64,000 nucleotides of DNA, taken from the NCBI GenBank assembly GCA_030695945.1, contig JAUYOG010000021.1, positions 1 to 64,000 on the forward strand, given 5' to 3'. The position numbers were made by a program, and so were the translations under genes. Of the stretch, positions 51,758-63,372 are shown piece after piece. The notes beneath the pieces are model-generated. The model was not told the origin of the DNA and made no database searches. It was given only the letters and a program-made list of their open reading frames with translations. Positions within the stretch are counted from its first letter, which is position 1, and each line of letters starts with the position of its first letter. This DNA is from Ramlibacter sp. Lineage in GTDB: Bacteria > Pseudomonadota > Gammaproteobacteria > Burkholderiales > Burkholderiaceae_C.

Positions 51758-51848
51758 TGGCGGAGCAGGTGGGATTCGAACCCACGGTACGGTATAACCG
51801 TACACCGGATTTCGAGTCCGGCGCATTCGACCACTCTGCCACCGCTCC
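51758..51848 (-). tRNA. tRNA-Ser(CGA)
   Basis: A 91-nt class II tRNA with encoded CCA. On the minus strand it begins GGAGCGGTGGCAGAGTGGTC; the anticodon loop CTCGAAA (anticodon CGA, reading UCG) sits in a CCGGA/TCCGG stem, the long variable arm is GTACGGTTATACCGTAC, and the T-loop is TTCGAAT. It directly follows serS, the gene of the enzyme that charges it. Confidence 0.95.
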
Positions 51849-51890
51849 TGATTCGGTTTCGCGTGGTGCGAAGCCCGTGATTCTAACCGA

Positions 51891-53210
<1,320 letters not shown>

Positions 53211-53235
53211 TTAGTGGCGACGCCAGCCACGGCCG

Positions 53236-54171
53236 TCAGGCGAGCGTCGCAGGGTCGAGGTTCGCGCCGCAGATGACCAGGCAGACCTTCTCGTCGGCAC
53301 GGGGGTGGTAAACGCCGGTCTGCAGCGCGGCGAGGCCCAGGGCCGCCGCCGGTTCCACCGCGATCTTCATCTGCTTCCACAGCCACAGCTGCGCGTCGCG
53401 GATCGCCAAATCGGGCAGCACAAGCGAATTCGCAACATGTCGCTGCGTGATGTCCCACGCGATCGCGCCGATGCGTCTGGCGCCCAGCGAGTCGGCGGCC
53501 ACGCCGCTCACGGCCACATCCACGGGCTCACCGGCCTGGCGCGCCGAGTGCAGCGTGGGCGCGAGTTCGGGCTCGAGGGCCACGACGCGCGCTCGCTCCT
53601 CGAACCAGGCGGCGATGCCGGCGATCAGGCCGCCACCGCCGACGCTCACGAGCACGCTGTCCGGCGCGCCTGAGCCCTGCTCCTCGATCTCGCGAGCGAG
53701 CGTGCCTGCGCCCGCGACCACTTCGGGCTGGTCGTACGCATGCGTGAGCAACGCGCCCGTCTGTGCCTGGCGAGCCAGACACGCCTCCAGCGCTTCGGCA
53801 TAGACGGCCCCGGTGACGACCACTTCCGCCCCCAGCTCGCGCAACTTCGCCTGCTTCATGGGGCTGCTGACGGTGGGCACGAACACTTCGCACTTCACGC
53901 CCAGCGCCTTCGCCGCGGCAGCCGTGGCGATGCCGGCATTGCCCCCGGAAGCGACGGTCACGCCGCTGGGCGGAATGGAGTTGGCGAGCAGCCGGTTGAG
54001 CATGCCTCGCGCCTTGAAGCTGCCGCCCACCTGGAACTGTTCGAGCTTGAGCCACACCTCGGCGCATTCGACGCCAAAGGTGGCACCCGGCAGTTTCCAC
54101 AACGGCGTGCGGCGGATGAACTCGCGCGCTTCGAACCGGCCAGCGGCCGCGGCGATCTCGTCGCGGTTCAC
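53236..54171 (-). CDS. PLP-dependent serine/threonine dehydratase-like enzyme
   Basis: A 311-residue fold-type II PLP enzyme: the Schiff-base lysine in [10 protein letters not shown], the substrate loop ASGGNAGIA and the glycine-rich phosphate site [11 protein letters not shown]. These enzymes deaminate serine or threonine, or racemise serine; the exact substrate is not fixed by sequence. The start is GTG at 54171, overlapping the ispH stop by 4 bp. Longer frames upstream are shadows of ispH. Confidence 0.85.
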   Translation of the reverse strand: MNRDEIAAAAGRFEAREFIRRTPLWKLPGATFGVECAEVWLKLEQFQVGGSFKARGMLNRLLANSIPPSGVTVASGGNAGIATAAAAKALGVKCEVFVPTVSSPMKQAKLRELGAEVVVTGAVYAEALEACLARQAQTGALLTHAYDQPEVVAGAGTLAREIEEQGSGAPDSVLVSVGGGGLIAGIAAWFEERARVVALEPELAPTLHSARQAGEPVDVAVSGVAADSLGARRIGAIAWDITQRHVANSLVLPDLAIRDAQLWLWKQMKIAVEPAAALGLAALQTGVYHPRADEKVCLVICGANLDPATLA

Positions 54172-55124
54172 AGCTTGAGTCCCTTGGGCAGCGGAAACTT
54201 CACCGTCTCCTCGATCCCGACCATCCTGCGCACCGACACGGCGCCCATGGCCTTGATGCGCTCGATCACCTGCATGACCAGCACCTCGGGCGCCGACGCG
54301 CCCGCCGTCAGGCCGACACGCGACTTGCCGGCGAGCCACTCGGGCCGCAGCTCCTCGGCGCTGTCCACCATGTAGCTGTCCACGCCCAGCTTGCGGGCCA
54401 GTTCGGCCAGGCGGTTGCTGTTGGAGCTGGTGGGGCTGCCCACCACGACCAGCAGCTCGACCTGCGGCGAGATCAGCTTGACGGCGTCCTGCCGGTTCTG
54501 CGTGGCGTAGCAGATGTCCTGCTGCTTGGGCTCGCGGATGTTCGGGAACCGCTCGCGCACCGCCGCCTTGATCCCGGCGGCGTCGTCCACCGACAAGGTG
54601 GTCTGCGTGACGACCGCGAGCTTGTCCGTCTGCGCGGGCCGCACGCCGGCCACGTCCTCCACCGTCTCGACGAGATGGATGCCGTGGTCGAGCTGCCCCA
54701 TCGTGCCCTCGACTTCCGGGTGGCCCTTGTGGCCGATCATGATGAACTCGTAGCCTTCCCTGGCCAGCTTGGCCACCTCGACGTGCACCTTGGTGACCAG
54801 CGGGCAGGTAGCGTCGAACACGTCGAAGCCGCGCGCGTGCGCCTCGGCCTGCACGGCCTTGCTCACGCCGTGCGCCGAGAACACCAGGGTCGAGCCGGGC
54901 GGCACTTCGGCCAGGTCCTCGATGAAGATCGCGCCCTTGGCCTTCAGGTCGTTCACCACATAAGTGTTGTGCACGATCTCGTGGCGCACGTAGATCGGCG
55001 CGCCGAACTTCTTCAGCGCGCGCTCGACGATCTCGATCGCGCGGTCCACGCCGGCGCAGAAGCCCCGCGGCTCGGCCAGGACGATCTCCAGGTTCGCTTC
55101 GGGTTTGCCGTCCGTGAGCGTCAT
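54168..55124 (-). CDS. ispH: 4-hydroxy-3-methylbut-2-enyl diphosphate reductase
   Basis: A 318-residue iron-sulfur enzyme for the last step of the MEP isoprenoid pathway. Cluster cysteines are readable in [22 protein letters not shown] and [12 protein letters not shown], and the substrate motif [10 protein letters not shown] is present. The ATG at 55124 overlaps the FKBP gene's stop by 4 bp. The length is normal. Confidence 0.95.
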   Translation of the reverse strand: MTLTDGKPEANLEIVLAEPRGFCAGVDRAIEIVERALKKFGAPIYVRHEIVHNTYVVNDLKAKGAIFIEDLAEVPPGSTLVFSAHGVSKAVQAEAHARGFDVFDATCPLVTKVHVEVAKLAREGYEFIMIGHKGHPEVEGTMGQLDHGIHLVETVEDVAGVRPAQTDKLAVVTQTTLSVDDAAGIKAAVRERFPNIREPKQQDICYATQNRQDAVKLISPQVELLVVVGSPTSSNSNRLAELARKLGVDSYMVDSAEELRPEWLAGKSRVGLTAGASAPEVLVMQVIERIKAMGAVSVRRMVGIEETVKFPLPKGLKL

Positions 55125-55597
55125 ATCACCCCGATCAAGCGCACTTCGAAAGTCACCGGCCGGCCGGCCAGCGGATGGTTGAAGTCGAACAGCACGGCGT
55201 CGGCCTTGCCATCGCCATCCGCGTCCTTGCCCACCTGCTGCACCGAGCCCGCGTACTGGCCCATCCCGTCGGGGGTGGGGAACTGGACGACGTCGCCGAC
55301 CTCGTACTTCTCGTTGGGGTCGCCCATTTCGTTGAGCAGCTTGCGCGCCACCCACTGGACCATGTCGGGATTGCGGTCGCCGAAGGCCTCGCCCGCGGGG
55401 AGCTCGAAAGTCGCGTGCGCGCCCTCCTCCAGCCCGATCAGGCGCTGCTCGACCGCCGGCGACAGCTCGCCCGTCCCCAGCGTCAGTGTGGCGGGTTTGT
55501 CGCGGAAGGTATTGATGATGTCGCCGTCCGGCCCCGAAAGGCGGTAGTGCAACGTAAGGAAAGAGCCCGCGTGGACGCGGTGCGGCGTGTTGGCCAT
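55121..55597 (-). CDS. FKBP-type peptidyl-prolyl isomerase (SlpA-like)
   Basis: A 158-residue protein with the FKBP start ([20 protein letters not shown]), the insert-in-flap region ([20 protein letters not shown]) and the end [15 protein letters not shown], as in SlpA/SlyD. An unusual acidic insertion [15 protein letters not shown] looks like a calcium-binding or EF-hand-like loop. It precedes ispH with a 4-bp overlap, a conserved pairing. Confidence 0.92.
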   Translation of the reverse strand: MANTPHRVHAGSFLTLHYRLSGPDGDIINTFRDKPATLTLGTGELSPAVEQRLIGLEEGAHATFELPAGEAFGDRNPDMVQWVARKLLNEMGDPNEKYEVGDVVQFPTPDGMGQYAGSVQQVGKDADGDGKADAVLFDFNHPLAGRPVTFEVRLIGVI

Positions 55598-55651
55598 GGA
55601 AGTCCCGATAAACTGGCTCCATTGTAGAAACCCTTCCCCGCCGCCTCCAAC

Positions 55652-56368
55652 ATGCCCATCAAAACCCTTCCCGCCGACGCCCGGCCGCGCGAGAAGCTGC
55701 TGGCCCGTGGCGCCACGGCGCTCAGCGACACTGAACTGATCGCGCTGCTACTGCGCACCGGCACGGCGGGGCGCGGCGTGCTGCAGATGGCCCATGAGCT
55801 GCTCGCCGAGCCGGCCCGGGACGTGGAGACCGGCCGCTGGACGGGCGGCTTCGGCGGCATCTCGGGCCTGCTGAACGCCGGGCTGGACGACCTCAAACGC
55901 ATCAAGGGCCTGGGCGGACCGGCCAAGCGGGCCGAGCTGGCGGCCGTGCTGGAGCTCGCACGCCGGGCGCTGGCCCAGCAGCTGAAGGAGCGCGAGGTCT
56001 TCAGCTCGCCCGGCGCCGTCAAGCAATACCTGCAGCTGCACCTGGCGGCCAGGGGCCATGAAGTCTTTGCCGTGCTGTTCCTCGATGCGCAGAACCGCCT
56101 CGTGGCCATGGAGGAGCTGTTTCGCGGCACGCTGACCCAGACCAGCGTCTATCCGCGCGAAGTGGTCACGCGCGCGTTGCAGCACCAGGCCGCGTCAGTC
56201 GTGCTGGCCCACAACCACCCCAGCGGCACGGTGCGGCCCTCGCGCGCCGACGAGGCGCTGACGCAGACGCTCAAGGCCGCCCTGGCGCTGGTGGACGTGC
56301 GCGTGCTGGACCATGTGATCGTGGCGCAGGGCGATGCCCTCTCGATGGCGGAGAAAGGCCTGCTGTAA
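55652..56368 (+). CDS. radC: RadC/JAB-domain protein
   Basis: A 238-residue protein: an N-terminal helix-hairpin-helix-like part ([20 protein letters not shown]) and a C-terminal JAB/MPN+ metal site ([19 protein letters not shown] with the [14 protein letters not shown] strand). The name comes from old repair genetics; no clear function is known. It is divergent from the FKBP gene. Confidence 0.92.
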   Translation: MPIKTLPADARPREKLLARGATALSDTELIALLLRTGTAGRGVLQMAHELLAEPARDVETGRWTGGFGGISGLLNAGLDDLKRIKGLGGPAKRAELAAVLELARRALAQQLKEREVFSSPGAVKQYLQLHLAARGHEVFAVLFLDAQNRLVAMEELFRGTLTQTSVYPREVVTRALQHQAASVVLAHNHPSGTVRPSRADEALTQTLKAALALVDVRVLDHVIVAQGDALSMAEKGLL

Positions 56369-56378
56369 CGGGGCCCCC

Positions 56379-57032
56379 ATGAAATCGAAGTCGTTCAAGG
56401 ACCTCCAGCACATCCAGCAGAAGCTGGCCGAGCAGCAGCAGCTGGCGGCCACGCAGGAGGCCGCGCGGCGCGATGCCGAGCGGCTCGCGCGCGCCGAGCG
56501 CGAGCTGTTCGTGCGCGCCGCCGGCCAAGTGAAGCCGATGCGCCCGCACAGCCGCGTGCACCTGGCGCCCGAGCAGCCGCCACCCATCGCGGCGCAGCAG
56601 CAACTGGACGACCAGCGCGTGCTGCGCGAAGCGATCAGCGACGAGTTCGACGCCGCCACGCTGCTGGACGTGGACGACGCGCTGAGTTTCCGCAGGCCCG
56701 GCATCGGCACCGACGTGACGCGCAAGCTGCGCAAGGGCGACTGGAGCATCCAGGGCGAGATCGACCTGCACGGCCTGCGGCGCGAGGAAGCACGCGAGGC
56801 GTTGGCCGGCTTCGTCCGCGAAGCGCACAAGCGCGGCTGGCGGTGCGTGCGCATCGTGCACGGCAAGGGCCTCGGCTCACCGGGCAAGACACCGGTGCTG
56901 AAAGGCCGCGTCCAGAGCTGGCTGGTCCAGAAAAGCGAGGTGCTCGCGTTCGTGCAGGCACGCGGCGACGAGGGCGGCGCCGGCGCGCTGGTGGTGCTGC
57001 TCAAGCCCGGGCTGGCGGCGCCGGTCAGGTAG
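56379..57032 (+). CDS. Smr-domain protein (MutS2-like C-terminal domain)
   Basis: A 217-residue protein with a charged coiled-coil N-terminus (residues 1-50) and a C-terminal Smr domain (GEIDLHGLRREEAREALAGF, then CVRIVHGKGLGSPG). Smr domains nick DNA or cut RNA; stand-alone forms such as SmrB/YdaL act on stalled ribosomes or nucleic acids. It follows radC after 10 bp. Confidence 0.88.
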   Translation: MKSKSFKDLQHIQQKLAEQQQLAATQEAARRDAERLARAERELFVRAAGQVKPMRPHSRVHLAPEQPPPIAAQQQLDDQRVLREAISDEFDAATLLDVDDALSFRRPGIGTDVTRKLRKGDWSIQGEIDLHGLRREEAREALAGFVREAHKRGWRCVRIVHGKGLGSPGKTPVLKGRVQSWLVQKSEVLAFVQARGDEGGAGALVVLLKPGLAAPVR

Positions 57033-57078
57033 GTCGCGCACCCCGCGGCGGAGGTGTCGCACGCTCGCGCGTGCCGCC

Positions 57079-58323
57079 CTAGTTGCGCATCTGCGCCACG
57101 CGCAGCGTCACGCCGGCGGAGCCCACCTTCACCGTCTGCGCTGCGGACAGGAGGTCGGAGGCTTCTGCCTTCGCCATGCCGGTCTTCGACACGCGCGCTT
57201 CGATTTCCACTTCCTTGGCCGTGGAAATCAGCGCCTGCGGGTTCATCGCCATCGAGTCGTCGAGCGTGAACTTCATCGGCAGCTCGGCTGCCGATGCGCG
57301 CAGCACCGCCAGCGGCACGCGGGTGCCGGGCAGCCGCGCGATCACCATGACGATGTCGCTGGGCGTGGTCTTGGCTTTCATGCCGGGCGCCAGTTCCACG
57401 GTGCCGCTGACACCGGCCCCGGCCGCGCCGGCCGCCGCGGTCTTCGCGGGAGTCGGCGCAGCGGGCGCGGCGGGCGACGCAGCGGCCAGCGGCGCGCCCT
57501 TGCCGGCGCGCGCACGCACTTCGTCCATCGCGCCGCGCAGCATCTTTTCGTCTTCCGATCCGGGCGGCAACAGCGGCAGCAGGCGGCCCCAGGTCGCGAG
57601 CGCGCCGTTGTAGTCGTCGCGGCTCAACGCCTCGGTGCCGGAGAGCCACAGCGCCATCGGGTTTTGCGGGTCGGCCTTGAGCGCCTTGGCGATCAGCTGC
57701 GCCGGCTTGCCCTTGAAGCTGCCGCCGGCGTTGGACGCGGCCACGTCGGCGAAGTTGGCCAGCGCCTGCGCGTCGTTATCGATGAAGGCACCGGCGTGCT
57801 CGAAGGCCAGCTCGGCCTCCTGGCTGCGCCCCAGCGCCTTGTAGGAGCGGGCCAGCATCGCCCAGCCCTGCAGGTTGTCGGGCTCCTTTTCCAGCTTGCG
57901 CGCCAGCGCCTCGACCATGACGACGAGGTCTTGCTGGCCCGCGTGGGCACCGCCCGCCGCGCCCGTCATGCTGGCCGGATTGCCGATCAGCAGGTACATG
58001 CCCAGGGCCACCGCAGGCACCGTGAGGCCGACGGCCAGCATCGTCCGGCGCGGCGCATGCAATGTCGGGGCGGCGTCGGCCTCGCTGGTGTCCTGCAACA
58101 CCCGGCGCTGCAGCTCGGCCCGGGCCTGCCCGTAGTCCTCGACGCCCAGGCTGCCGTCGGCCAGGTCCTGCTCGAGCTTGGCGAGCTGCTCGCGCAGGAT
58201 CGCCGTGTTCAGCTGGCGTTGCGAGGCCGTGGCCGCGGCGCCCTGGCGCAGGTAGAAGGGGCGCAGCAGCAGCGCCAGCGTCAACGCCAGCGTCAGGAGC
58301 GCGCCCACCACGAATCCGGTCAT
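57079..58323 (-). CDS. ccmI: Cytochrome c maturation protein CcmI
   Basis: A 414-residue protein: an N-terminal membrane span, a cytoplasmic loop (LREQLAKLEQDLADGSLGVE), a second span near residue 95-115, a periplasmic TPR region (GWAMLARSYKALGRSQEAEL) and a C-terminal domain. CcmI holds apocytochromes for heme attachment. It is the last gene of the ccm operon and overlaps ccmH by 4 bp. Confidence 0.9.
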   Translation of the reverse strand: MTGFVVGALLTLALTLALLLRPFYLRQGAAATASQRQLNTAILREQLAKLEQDLADGSLGVEDYGQARAELQRRVLQDTSEADAAPTLHAPRRTMLAVGLTVPAVALGMYLLIGNPASMTGAAGGAHAGQQDLVVMVEALARKLEKEPDNLQGWAMLARSYKALGRSQEAELAFEHAGAFIDNDAQALANFADVAASNAGGSFKGKPAQLIAKALKADPQNPMALWLSGTEALSRDDYNGALATWGRLLPLLPPGSEDEKMLRGAMDEVRARAGKGAPLAAASPAAPAAPTPAKTAAAGAAGAGVSGTVELAPGMKAKTTPSDIVMVIARLPGTRVPLAVLRASAAELPMKFTLDDSMAMNPQALISTAKEVEIEARVSKTGMAKAEASDLLSAAQTVKVGSAGVTLRVAQMRN

Positions 58324-58781
58324 GTCTCACCCTCCTTCAGCAACGCCGCGGCGCGGCTGCTCTCGTCATCCGTCAAAACCTCATCGCCGACCGCGCGGTT
58401 GCGGCGGCGCAGGTACACCAGGAGCACGACGACGGCCGTGATCATCAGCAGGAACGGCCCGGCCCACAGCAGCCACGTCGTCGGCTTGACCGGCGGGCGG
58501 TACAGCACGAAGTCGCCGTAACGCTCGACCATGAACTCGCGGATCTGCTGGTCGCTCTTGCCCGCCTTGATCAGCGTGCGCAATTCGCGGCGCAGGTCGT
58601 TCGCGAGGTCGGAGCGCGAGCCGGCCAGCGATTCGTTCTGGCAGACCAGGCAACGCATCTCCTCGGAGATGGCGATCAGGCGCGCCTCCACAACCGGATC
58701 TTCGGCGAGCGGCGCGGCGTCCTTCGCGAAGCCGGTGGCCATCGCGAGCGCGAGCAGCAGCAATGCGGCAAGGCGTTTCAT
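58320..58781 (-). CDS. ccmH: Cytochrome c maturation protein CcmH
   Basis: A 153-residue protein with a signal sequence, the thiol motif MRCLVCQNESLAGS (CxxC) that reduces apocytochrome heme sites, a three-helix periplasmic domain and a C-terminal membrane anchor. This is the short CcmH form; the TPR part is the separate CcmI. The ATG at 58781 begins the signal sequence. Confidence 0.93.
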   Translation of the reverse strand: MKRLAALLLLALAMATGFAKDAAPLAEDPVVEARLIAISEEMRCLVCQNESLAGSRSDLANDLRRELRTLIKAGKSDQQIREFMVERYGDFVLYRPPVKPTTWLLWAGPFLLMITAVVVLLVYLRRRNRAVGDEVLTDDESSRAAALLKEGET

Positions 58782-59311
58782 GATTCCTTCTTCAGCTGTT
58801 CGATGAGCGGCAGGATGGTCTTCTCCAGCGCCTCGGGGGTGACGGGCCCGATCTGCTTGTGCCGGATCACGCCCTTCTTGTCGATGACGAACGTCTCGGG
58901 CACGCCGTACACGCCGTAGTCGATGCCCACACGCCCGTCGGTATCCACCGCCGAGAGCTGGTAGGGGTCGCCGTTCTGGCTGAGGAATTTCAGCGCCGCG
59001 GGCCGCTGGTCCTTGTAATCGAGTCCGATCACGGGCACGACCTTCGCGCGGTTCATGTCGATCAGCACGGGATGCTCCACCTTGCAGGCAACGCACCACG
59101 AAGCCCAGACGTTGAGCATCCAGACCTGGCCCTTCATGTCGGAGGGCGAGAAGGTCTTGTCGGCTTCGATCAGCTGCGCGGTCTTGAACTCGGGCGCGGG
59201 CTTTTGCACCAGCGGCGAGGGCACCTCGCGCGGGTCGCGGTTCAGCCCGATCGCGAGAAAGATCACCAGCACGAAGAAGAGCGCCAGCGGGACCAGGAAC
59301 CTCGCCTTCAT
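58778..59311 (-). CDS. ccmG: Thiol:disulfide interchange protein CcmG/DsbE
   Basis: A 177-residue membrane-anchored thioredoxin-like protein with active site NVWASWCVACKVEHP and the cis-Pro region YGVPETFVID. It keeps cytochrome c heme-binding cysteines reduced. It overlaps both ccmF and ccmH by 4 bp. Confidence 0.95.
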   Translation of the reverse strand: MKARFLVPLALFFVLVIFLAIGLNRDPREVPSPLVQKPAPEFKTAQLIEADKTFSPSDMKGQVWMLNVWASWCVACKVEHPVLIDMNRAKVVPVIGLDYKDQRPAALKFLSQNGDPYQLSAVDTDGRVGIDYGVYGVPETFVIDKKGVIRHKQIGPVTPEALEKTILPLIEQLKKES

Positions 59312-61260
59312 GCCCGGGCCTCCTTCAGCGGCGCGCCGTGCGCCATCTCCCGTGCCTTCACGCGCAGCCGATAGCGCTTGTCCGCGACGGCCAGCAGCCC
59401 GCCCAGGGCCATCAGCACGCAGCCGCCCCAGATCCAGTCGACGAAGGGCTTGAAGTAGACGCGGATCGCCCAGGCCTTGCCCTCCAGCGGCTCCCCGAGC
59501 GAGACATACACGTCGCGCGTGAAGCCGGTGTCGATGGCCGCTTCCGTCATGGGCATCGTCGAGGAAACATAGGTGCGTTTCTCGGGGAAGAGCGAACGCT
59601 GTACCTTGCCGCCCTGGCTCACCTCGAACTCGCCGCGCGCGGCGGTATAGTTCGGCCCTTTCACGGTGCGCACGCCCATGAACTTGAACTGGTAGCCGCC
59701 GACGGTGGTCGTATCGCCGGGCTCCATGCGCACGTCTTTTTCTTCCTGGAAGCCGCCGACCAGCGTCACGCCGATCACGAACACCGCGATACCCAGGTGC
59801 CCGAGGTGCATGCCCCAGTACGACAGCGGCGGATTGCCCGATTTCAGGCGCGTGACGATCTGCTGGATCATCGAGGCCGCCACCCACAGCGCCAGCATCG
59901 AGCCCAGGCCGGTCAGCATCGTCCAGCCGCCCATCAGCATCGGGATGGCGATTCCGCCGACCAGGGCTGCGGCCGCGGGGATCCACAGGCGTGCGGTGAT
60001 GTCGCGCACCTGGGCGTTCTTCCAGCGGGCGAGCGGCGCGACGGCCATCAGGAACAGCACGGGCGCCATCACCGGCACGAAGACGGAGTTGAAGTAAGGC
60101 GGCCCGACAGAGATCTTGCCGAGCCCCAGCGCATCGATCAGCAGGGGGTACAGCGTACCCAGAAGCACCGAGCCGGCCGCCACGACCAGCAGCACGTTAC
60201 CGGTGAGCAGCAGCGTCTCGCGCGACATCAGCCCGAAGCTGCCGCCCAGGGCGACCTTGGGCGCGCGCCAGGCGAACAGCGCGAGCGAGGAGCCAATCAC
60301 CAGGGCCAGCAGCACGAGGATGAAGATGCCGCGGCGCGGGTCGGTCGCGAAGGCATGCACGGACGTGAGCACGCCCGAGCGCACCAGGAAAGTCCCCAGC
60401 AGCGAGAGCGAGAAGGCGCCGATCGCCAGCAGCACCGTCCAGCTCTTGAAGCTGCCGCGCTTTTCGGTGACGGCCAGGGAGTGCAGGAGCGCGGTGCCGA
60501 TCAGCCAGGGCATGAACGATGCGTTCTCGACCGGGTCCCAGAACCACCAGCCGCCCCAGCCCAGCTCGTAATACGCCCACCAGGAGCCGAGCCCGATGCC
60601 CAGCGTGAGGAAGATCCAGGCCGTCGTGGTCCACGGCCGCGACCAGCGGGCCCACGCGGCGTCCAGCCGGCCCGAGAGCAGCGCCGCGATGGCGAAGGCA
60701 AATGCGACGGAGAAGCCGACGTAGCCCATGTACAGCAGCGGCGGGTGGAAGATCAGCCCCGGGTCCTGCAGCAGCGGGTTCAGGTCGCGCCCTTCCTCGG
60801 CCGCGGGAAGCAGGCGGTCGAACGGGTTGGAGGTGAGCAGCACGAACAGCAGGAGGCCGGTGGCAACCAGACCCAGCACCCCGAGCACCCGCGCGACCAT
60901 CGTTTCGTCCAGCGAGCGCGACAGCTGCGCGACGGCCACCGTCCAGCCGGCCAGCATGAAGACCCACAGCAGCAGCGAGCCTTCATGCCCGCCCCACACC
61001 GCGGCCAGCCGGTAGGGCGTGGGCAGCAGCGAGTTGGAATGCCCGGCGACGTAGGCCACCGAGAAGTCGTTGACGTAGAAGCTCCACGTGAGCGCCGCGA
61101 ACGAGGCCGCGACCAGCAGGAAGAACGCTTGAGCGGCCGGGCGCGCGAGCACCAGCCATTCGCGCCGGCCCTGGTGCGCACCCATCAGCGGCAAGGTGCC
61201 CAGCACGGCCGCCACGCACAGCGACAGGATGAGGGCGAAGTGCCCGAGTTCGGCGATCAT
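59308..61260 (-). CDS. ccmF: Heme lyase CcmF
   Basis: A 650-residue protein with about 15 transmembrane helices and the WWD heme-handling motif [19 protein letters not shown]. It joins heme from CcmE to apocytochrome c with CcmH and CcmI. The length is normal; it overlaps ccmE and ccmG by 4 bp. Confidence 0.95.
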   Translation of the reverse strand: MIAELGHFALILSLCVAAVLGTLPLMGAHQGRREWLVLARPAAQAFFLLVAASFAALTWSFYVNDFSVAYVAGHSNSLLPTPYRLAAVWGGHEGSLLLWVFMLAGWTVAVAQLSRSLDETMVARVLGVLGLVATGLLLFVLLTSNPFDRLLPAAEEGRDLNPLLQDPGLIFHPPLLYMGYVGFSVAFAFAIAALLSGRLDAAWARWSRPWTTTAWIFLTLGIGLGSWWAYYELGWGGWWFWDPVENASFMPWLIGTALLHSLAVTEKRGSFKSWTVLLAIGAFSLSLLGTFLVRSGVLTSVHAFATDPRRGIFILVLLALVIGSSLALFAWRAPKVALGGSFGLMSRETLLLTGNVLLVVAAGSVLLGTLYPLLIDALGLGKISVGPPYFNSVFVPVMAPVLFLMAVAPLARWKNAQVRDITARLWIPAAAALVGGIAIPMLMGGWTMLTGLGSMLALWVAASMIQQIVTRLKSGNPPLSYWGMHLGHLGIAVFVIGVTLVGGFQEEKDVRMEPGDTTTVGGYQFKFMGVRTVKGPNYTAARGEFEVSQGGKVQRSLFPEKRTYVSSTMPMTEAAIDTGFTRDVYVSLGEPLEGKAWAIRVYFKPFVDWIWGGCVLMALGGLLAVADKRYRLRVKAREMAHGAPLKEARA

Positions 61261-61706
61261 GGCTTGGCGGCTTTCTGGGCTTCCTGAGCCCGTTGGGCCT
61301 GGTCCACCGAGTGCTGCGCGGCGGGGGGCATGTAGTTCTCATCGTGCTTGGCCAGCACTTCGGAGGCGGCGAAGTTGCCGTCCGGGCCCAGTTTGCCCTG
61401 GACCACGGCACCTTTGCCCTCCTTGAACAGGTCGGGGAGGATGCCCGTGTAGGCGACGGGGATTTCCTTCACGGTGTCGGTCACGACGAAGTGCACCGTG
61501 AGGTTGTCGCGGCGCACGGAGCCTTCCTTGACCATCCCGCCGATGCGGAAGGCCTGGCCCTTGGGCGACTTGCCGGCCGCGACCTCGCTGGGCGTCACGT
61601 ACAGCGCGATGTTGCTGTTGAGCGCATTCAACACCAGTGCGGAGGCGATGCCGACGGCGATCACGCCGCCGGCGACGATCGCGCCGCGCTTCTTCCAGTT
61701 CTTCAT
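61257..61706 (-). CDS. ccmE: Heme chaperone CcmE
   Basis: A 149-residue protein with an N-terminal membrane anchor, a small beta-barrel domain, and the covalent heme-binding His in [13 protein letters not shown]. It carries heme from CcmC to CcmF. The ATG at 61706 is chosen for the short N-terminal anchor ([14 protein letters not shown]). Confidence 0.94.
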   Translation of the reverse strand: MKNWKKRGAIVAGGVIAVGIASALVLNALNSNIALYVTPSEVAAGKSPKGQAFRIGGMVKEGSVRRDNLTVHFVVTDTVKEIPVAYTGILPDLFKEGKGAVVQGKLGPDGNFAASEVLAKHDENYMPPAAQHSVDQAQRAQEAQKAAKP

Positions 61707-61891
61707 GAAGACTCCTTGTCCATCCGGTCGGCGATCGCGTGGCGGCGCAGGCTGTGCAGGATCGCGCGCTGTCGCCGCCCCAGCAGGATCGGCTCGAGCA
61801 CCATTGCCGCGGCGCACACGCCGAAGCTGCCCCATACGTAGAGCGCATACCCGCCCATCGCGAAAAATTCAGTCGCCGATCCCCAAATCAT
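61703..61891 (-). CDS. ccmD: Heme exporter protein CcmD
   Basis: A 62-residue single-span protein ([20 protein letters not shown]) with a basic tail [20 protein letters not shown]. CcmD helps release holo-CcmE from the CcmABC complex. It overlaps ccmE by 4 bp, and 55 bp separate it from ccmC. Confidence 0.9.
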   Translation of the reverse strand: MIWGSATEFFAMGGYALYVWGSFGVCAAAMVLEPILLGRRQRAILHSLRRHAIADRMDKESS

Positions 61892-61946
61892 TCGAAAACC
61901 TCCGCGCTACGCGCTGCGTTATTCGCCTTGGGAGCGGCCCGGCGGC

Positions 61947-62696
61947 TCATGTTCCCACCTCCGCGAGCTTGCGGGCCCACTCCGTATGTGACTCCCGCTC
62001 CAGGATGATGGTTCGCACCCGCTTGAGCGTCATGGCGACCGAGTACATCCAGAAGCACAGCGCCATCAGCAGCATGCCCCACAACATCGTTTGCGCCATC
62101 GAGGGCGCCTTGGTCAGGGAAACGCTCGATCCCTGGTGGAGGGTGTTCCACCACTTGACCGAGAAATAGATGATCGGCACGTTCACCACACCCACCAGCG
62201 CCAGGATCGCCCCGGCCTTGTCGGCGCGGCGCGGGTCATCGATGGCGGCCTGTAGCGCGATGAAGCCTAGATACAGGAAGAACAGGATTAGTTCCGAGGT
62301 AAGGCGGGCGTCCCACACCCACCAGGTGCCCCACATCGGTTTGCCCCAGAAGGCGCCCGTCCACAGCGACAGGAAGGCCATCAGCGCCCCCGTGGGCGCC
62401 AGGGCCTGGGCCATCATGCCCGACAGGCGGGTGTTGAGCGCCAGGCCGATGCCGGCCCAGGTGGCCATCACCAGATAGATGAACATCGACATCCAGGACG
62501 CGGGCACGTGCACGAAGATGATGCGGTAGCCCTCGCCCTGGGTGGCGTCGGTGGGCGCGACGAAGAAGCTGATCCACAGCCCGGCCGCGCCGAACAGGAC
62601 GGCCAGCGCCCAGAACCACGGCTGCATCTTCCCGGCCACGGGGTAGAAACTGGCAGGACTGGCCAGCTTGAACCAGTTGACGACGCGATTGCTCAT
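61947..62696 (-). CDS. ccmC: Heme transporter protein CcmC
   Basis: A 249-residue membrane protein with six transmembrane segments and the WWD motif WGTWWVWDARLTSE, which presents heme to CcmE. It lies 10 bp after ccmB. Confidence 0.95.
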   Translation of the reverse strand: MSNRVVNWFKLASPASFYPVAGKMQPWFWALAVLFGAAGLWISFFVAPTDATQGEGYRIIFVHVPASWMSMFIYLVMATWAGIGLALNTRLSGMMAQALAPTGALMAFLSLWTGAFWGKPMWGTWWVWDARLTSELILFFLYLGFIALQAAIDDPRRADKAGAILALVGVVNVPIIYFSVKWWNTLHQGSSVSLTKAPSMAQTMLWGMLLMALCFWMYSVAMTLKRVRTIILERESHTEWARKLAEVGT

Positions 62697-62706
62697 AGGG
62701 ATTGGC

Positions 62707-63372
62707 TCATTCCAGTGCGATCCTCAGGGCGGCCGTGGTCGCCCACGGCGCGAAAAACACGGCCAACGCCAGCAGCGCGGCCAACAGGGACAGGTGGCCG
62801 CCGGCGCCCTGGCCCGAAATATGGGCCTGGACGGCCCCGGCGCCGAAGATCAGCGTGGGAATGTACAGCGGCAGCACCAGCAGGGACAGCAGGACGCCGC
62901 CGCCGCGAACGCCCAGCGTCAGCGCGGCGCCGATGGAACCCACCAGCGACAGCACCGGCGTGCCCAGCAGCAGCCCGAGGATCAGGACGCCGAGCGCCTC
63001 GGCATCCAGGTCGAACTGCAGGCCCAGCAACGGCGCCAGGACCACCAGGGGCAGCCCCGACAGCAGCCAGTGCGCGGCGTTCTTGCCCGCCACCAGCAGC
63101 CCGAGCGGCGTCGGCGACAGCACCATCTGCTCCAGGGTGCCGTCCGCGTGGTCGGCCGCGAACATGCGCTGCAGCCCCAGCATGGTGGCGAGCAGCGCTC
63201 CCACCCACAACACGCCGGGCGCGATCTTGCGCAGCAGCGCCGGCTCGGGGCCGATGCCCAGGGGGAACAGGCTCGTCACGATCACGAAGAAGAACAGCGC
63301 CGTCAGGACCTCCGTCTTGCGGCGCATGGCGAGGAGCAGGTCACGGCGCATCACGGCCAGCATCGCCTTCAC
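62707..63372 (-). CDS. ccmB: Heme exporter permease CcmB
   Basis: A 221-residue membrane protein with six hydrophobic segments, starting at a GTG (63372) that overlaps the ccmA stop by 4 bp. With CcmA it forms the ABC unit that drives release of heme-loaded CcmE. The N-terminal part MLAVMRRDLLLAMRRKTEVL is typical. Confidence 0.92.
   Translation of the reverse strand: MKAMLAVMRRDLLLAMRRKTEVLTALFFFVIVTSLFPLGIGPEPALLRKIAPGVLWVGALLATMLGLQRMFAADHADGTLEQMVLSPTPLGLLVAGKNAAHWLLSGLPLVVLAPLLGLQFDLDAEALGVLILGLLLGTPVLSLVGSIGAALTLGVRGGGVLLSLLVLPLYIPTLIFGAGAVQAHISGQGAGGHLSLLAALLALAVFFAPWATTAALRIALE

Noticed and set aside
55652-57032. radC and the Smr gene as part of a defence island
   Set aside because: They sit in a conserved housekeeping neighbourhood (FKBP, ispH, serS) with no mobile-element signs.
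59338-61287. A 649-codon plus-strand frame opposite ccmF
   Set aside because: It is a His/Gln/Arg-rich translation of the complement of ccmF with no credible start.
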